The notes under the pieces: generated by a model | What the model was told of the DNA's origin: nothing | Seen by the model: only the letters and a program-made list of their open reading frames with translations | Database searches by the model: none | Position numbers and translations under genes: made by a program | Part shown: one piece after another, positions 59,806-64,000 of the stretch | Position numbering within the stretch: position 1 is the first letter of the stretch | Layout of the letters: each line of letters begins with the position of its first letter | Assembly (NCBI GenBank): GCA_017562135.1 | Contig: QEYB01000229.1 | Span: forward strand, 496,001 to 560,000 | DNA: 64,000 bases | Reading direction: 5' to 3' | DNA from: Dipylidium caninum | Taxonomy: Eukaryota > Platyhelminthes > Cestoda > Cyclophyllidea > Dipylidiidae

Positions 59806-62800
59806 TGTGCCGAGTGTCGAAAATTGGTGTGGGAGGGACGGAGAGAACTTTCTGGCAGACCTGATGCCTCGACAGCCGCGTCGACTCCTCGAGCTTGGGT
59901 GCGCGGGAGCGCCGGGCCTCGCGGACTCCTCCTGCGCTCGCTCTCGGGACCCCCCGTCTGGCGTGTTTCTCCGCCCCGGAGCTCCCCTTTCCCCCCCACG
60001 CAAGTGGGGGAGCACGACTTTTGGAGTGAAACGAGGCGCGCGGAGTGGAGACATTCGATGTCGCGTATCGCCGTTTCTTCGGCCGCCTTCCTCCTCGACG
60101 CAATTAACCCGACTGCGCACGGTTGCCGGTTTTGATGCGGATTCACGGTGCAGACACCACGGAGGCGCTCAGTGCGACAGTCGCTCCCATTCCTCCAGGT
60201 CTGCACGAAGGCGACTGACTTGTGGAAGGAAATCACGAATAATCGCTGCAAATGCGTCGTGCCATTGGGGCGAGTCGTGGGGCGGAGAGATGAGGCAGAC
60301 AGTTGGACAAATAGCCAGCTTGGTAAGAGCAGTCGATGCTGAAGTCCTGCGCCTAACAAACGTCTCCGCTCGTGTGTAATTTTTCACGAGTAAAGCGTCG
60401 AAGAGGATTGTGCAGCCTCGGACTGTAGAAAGCCGGTGAACGGCCGTCCAGCGGAGTTTTGAATGACCCAAATTCGGGGGTTTAGGGACTGAGTGATTGG
60501 TTAGATTGCGAGGAGCTTTAGAGTGCCAGGAGAAGGGAGCGGTGCCTCCGTCTCCGCCACCCAACATTGCCGCACGACAAGAGGGCCTTCGAGCGTGGAA
60601 AGCGCCCCATCCGCACTCCTCTCGCCCCGTCCGGTCTCCGTCATGACTGCGCGGAGGGCGTTCGCGCGGTGTTTCCAGCCTCAACCCAGTCGGGAGGGGC
60701 TTCGAGTCACCTCAGTGCGCTCAACATGACTGTTCTGCTCCTCGGCAGGCGAGACGGCGAGGGGGGCTGTTATCTAGCGCAACGTAAGGAAGTGGAAGTG
60801 TCAAAAAGTGGGATGAAGTGTGTGTGTGTGTGTGTGTGTGTGAGTTATTCAAGTCGCACAGATTCGCTCCCGCTTCAGATTCGCGACAGAACTTCTTCTT
60901 GCAGGCGTGAAGTCGGCCAGCCCATGTTGTCCCTTCCGCATTTGCGTCAAAAAGGCGATTTCCTTTATCAGTCCATATCAACGGAAGCCGTAGTGTCGCT
61001 TGAAGGGGACTGCGAGCCGACCATTGCGGTTAGTACTGTTCCTTCGTCCTGCAAAGTCTGCGAACTTTCCCGCCCTCTACACACGTACCTCCTCTCGCGG
61101 TTCCATGTGCGACACCGAGTTCAGCGAAGCAGGTGACCCAAAGAGACTCGTCCATGCGGAGGTGGCAGAGAACACCTTCCACATCCAAAAAACCACGGGG
61201 AATCAGATTTTTCGCCGAAGGAGGCCCACATCTCGTTAGTCACTTACATGGCTCCTTAACTGCTCTTTCATCTAGAATAAAGCCCAGCCGGGCAGGCGCA
61301 GGGGCGCAAGTTCTCCCCTGACAAGGCGTCATTCATTTCATTTGCACACACAGCAGCACGGATTATTCAGTCTTTCATCATAGCGGAATGGTGTGGCCCT
61401 CCCACCATGCCCCCACCCGCTCAGCTCTCCCGTACGTTAGGAATAAACCCTCTTCCACGGTGGAGTGATTTATTGCGACTTCAGGGAAGGCTGGGGACGC
61501 TTGGTCCTCGCACACCCGCCTTGAAGTTTGAGAGAGAGAGAGAGAGCGAGCGAAAGCTTGAGAGGAATAAAACACGAAAAGCGTAACCTATAATGGAAGC
61601 CGCTTATGTCTGTGACAGCGCAAAGAGTTCACCAATGTTAAATTTTAGTCAATTTATTACCAAACCCGATTTGCGGATGCGGCTTCGAGCACCGTAGCTC
61701 GCGAACGATGGGTGACTTCGAGCCGGCAAAGTTCGGTCTACCCTCTTTCAATTTCACAACTTATCATCTTTGTGAATTGGCTGCTTAGACAGATCAGAGA
61801 AGCTTTTACGCTTTGGAGAGTAGTGTTTTAACAATTCCAAGAGGTATTGCAGGAATTGGAAAGTGGCCGCGGGGTCCCAGAAAGATTTGCGATAACCAGG
61901 AGCCCTTTTATACAATTGCCCTTAGCAATGGCAAAGTGCCTTTTTATTGTCCGAAGAAGAAGCTACCCTTTACCCAAAGAGTCGGTTTACCGCTTTTTGA
62001 AGACATTTCGATGATACGCCCTGAAGGCAGTTTTGGCTCAACTCTTGCCAACGTACTGCAAACAAATCCACTCTACTGATTTTGTCTCAGTAGTTATGGT
62101 CATCAAGTGTGAATTCTCAAGGTTTTTGGGGGCCAGTTAATTGATGGTTCCTTCTATACCTTGACTCGTACGTCAATGGCCTGCCAAATTGATAATTGGT
62201 GACAGGGAGGAGTACACAGAGCCGATGCACTACCTTCTTGATTGAGCAACTCCTCAAAATGTGTCAACTTCACATCGAAGGGTGGCCAGAATACGCTCAA
62301 TTGTGACTCGCCTTGGCCAACTGGAATCAGTAGACTTAACTAGACAGTGGGGTTTCATATGCATAGGCAATACCACCTCCAAACGAGTAAAACAAGCCAC
62401 CATGAAGTGGGATATCATCGACAGACCAGAACAATTAACAACTAAGGGTAAAAGGTTGGGAAGGATTTTGGTTGTAGGAAAAAGACGCCAGTCAACAGAC
62501 TGGCTCGTCTGGCGCAGATGTGCAAACGACAGTTTAACCGATCATGATGCTTACGGGTGACTTGTTTTTGATATTTCAAGCTTGCAACTACAACGCCTAA
62601 CTTCTTATAAGTTCGACCCACGGGACAGATGGAGCCGCACAATGAGGAACGCAACGCTTTCCCCATCTCACTTACGCAGGCACGAGGTTAGCCCAACTTC
62701 GGAGCGGAGAAGCCGCTATTTTATGGCACAAGGGGAAACAAATACCACCAATTCATGAGGCGCGGGTGTCTAAAACACTGCCCGGGCGGGCTTAGCACCC

Positions 62801-63800
62801 GAGCGAATCCGACGTCGAGGCGGCAGTGTAACGGTGTGAAACTCGATGTTACATATGGTTGGAAGGGACACCAGGGCATCACGTCGATGTAAAAGCGATC
62901 GAGACCGAGTGGACTGCGAGAAGAAAGGTCCATTGGGTCAAATGCAGAGGGTCCAGACTGCCACCGCTGTCAGTGCTGTCGGCGTGGATGCGTTGAATGC
63001 AAATCACATCGCTGGGAGACGAATAGCCGGTCAAAGGTACTTCTGGCCTGTCGTGAGATGAGCTAAGGCCAACGAAGCCTCGCCAGATTATCGACAATGG
63101 CCATAGTAGGCGTTGACAACACGAGAACACGCGTGCATAACGGAGGTAAAAGGAGGCATTAGGGCAAGCATGGCGTGCCGGGTAGTCACAGACACTCTGG
63201 GGAGAAAATCCACCCAATGACGGGGAATGAGGGACGGAAAGCGGGGAGGAATTGTAGCCTCCTGCGTCAGCCTGGCAATAGTGTGGCCCCCAACGCTGGC
63301 GGAAGACCTTCGGAGTGGGTGAACAGCCTCCTGAACAGGCGCGCTTAAAGGCGTTGGTGAGTGGCGGACGCCGAGATGTCAGGAGAACGTGCGGGACGGA
63401 CGCGAACTCCACCTCGAGACGTGACAGAAGGAGGGAAGGACGTCCACAGCCGAGATGGATCAAACCACACAGATTCAAGGCGCACGAGTAAAGAAGGCAG
63501 CGCGGATCCGCGGCGGCCATCGACACACTCACAGCCACCTAGTGGCGAGAGAATGTCTAGAGAAGAATGCTTAAGTGAATAGATTTTGCGACATGAAATG
63601 CAATTTTATCGTGCGAAAAATCATTTCCATGTCGCTCTGACGGCGTCACATGTGGAGGGCAGGTCGGAGGCGCCGAAGAGGCGCAAGACGACCCTCCATC
63701 TTTGACCACCAGAGACGAGAATCGACGTTTCTCGAAGTGGACGGAGGGAGAAGATGTCGCCCCCTGTCAAAGGGGAGAAGGTCAAGGTGAAATGACCAAA
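59806..63800. other. Intergenic region at the right end
   Basis: GC-rich to 61.5 kb with a (TG)n at 60819-60842 and an AG-rich run at 61528-61546, then an AT-rich block to 62.7 kb. In that block an 88-codon frame ending at 62079 (+) has no ATG but a protein-like composition (EPFYTIALSNGKVPFYCPKKK); it could be an exon. A plus-strand frame at 63361-63582 and a minus-strand frame at 62879-63538 overlap and are unassigned. An AATAAA is at 63806-63811 (+). Confidence 0.4.
60819..60842. repeat. (GT)n microsatellite
   Basis: Twelve uninterrupted GT units. Confidence 0.95.
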
Positions 63801-63825
63801 AAATCAATAAATGCGGCAATTTTGA

Positions 63826-63933
63826 ATCCTCAAAGGAGCTTGGCGGCAGCCTCGTTGGACAGTTGAATAGGGAGACGCAGGATGGATCCGCGAATTTGGC
63901 GTTTGAGAGTGCGAAACAACAAGAACACCTTCC
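63826..63933 (-). CDS. Hypothetical 35-aa minus-strand frame near the right edge, doubtful
   Basis: An ATG (MRKVFLLFRTLKRQ) preceded three codons earlier by an in-frame TAA opens a short frame ending AAAKLL and TGA. It is basic with a hydrophobic start and no known family. It may be a fragment of a gene lying beyond the edge in another frame. Confidence 0.12.
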
Positions 63934-64000
63934 TCATTCCCTCGCCTTACTACTTGGGGAATCCCGACCTGCTGCCCGTTCGACGCAGTCTTGTGCCCCA

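Overview
The window looks like nuclear DNA of a parasitic flatworm, most likely a tapeworm (Cestoda). The evidence is sparse coding sequence, three small spliceosomal introns (49-90 nt) with GT..AG ends and CACTAAC-type branch sites, dead mariner transposons, and a gene family that I recall from memory as restricted to flatworms (resembling Pfam DUF5734). There is no bacterial or viral organisation: no operons and no Shine-Dalgarno sites. Base composition is a mosaic of GC-rich stretches and AT-rich blocks (about 8.2-9.7, 13.6-18.1, 33.5-36.3, 46.3-48.3 and 61.6-62.7 kb).

The left two thirds (1-42.7 kb) is a cluster of paralogous genes. Five have a basic N-terminal domain of about 110-130 residues (a Lys-rich amphipathic helix, then beta strands, then a closing helix; PH/PTB-like by pattern), followed by a long disordered tail rich in Ser, Arg and Pro. 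They are at 6052-7413 (-), 18551-20041 (+), 26994-28076 (-), 32331-33521 (-) and 41379-42704 (-). A sixth (37438-38602, -) keeps only the second half of the domain. A seventh (9819-10494, -) shows only the tail exon. An eighth, cut by the left edge (1-2228, +), carries acidic tracts instead of poly-Ser but shares short tail motifs with the others. The tails share short motifs: F/Y-x-[D/S]-[S/T]-[D/E], a CPxC cysteine pair, a P-G-K-G...SKGR element and VNV..W..RR before poly-Ser. These suggest common tail functions. The biochemical role is unknown.

Two degenerate mariner-family transposons lie in opposite orientation near the two ends (about 2415-3460 + and 58600-59805 -). The right third (43-64 kb) has no family members. 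It holds simple repeats, including a 238-bp TGCC/TGTC tetranucleotide array, one plausible two-exon small gene (55063-55579, +), and a few possible isolated exons.

Gene models here come from reading frames, splice signals and paralogue comparison only. Many long open frames in the GC-rich parts lack an ATG or coding character and were left out.
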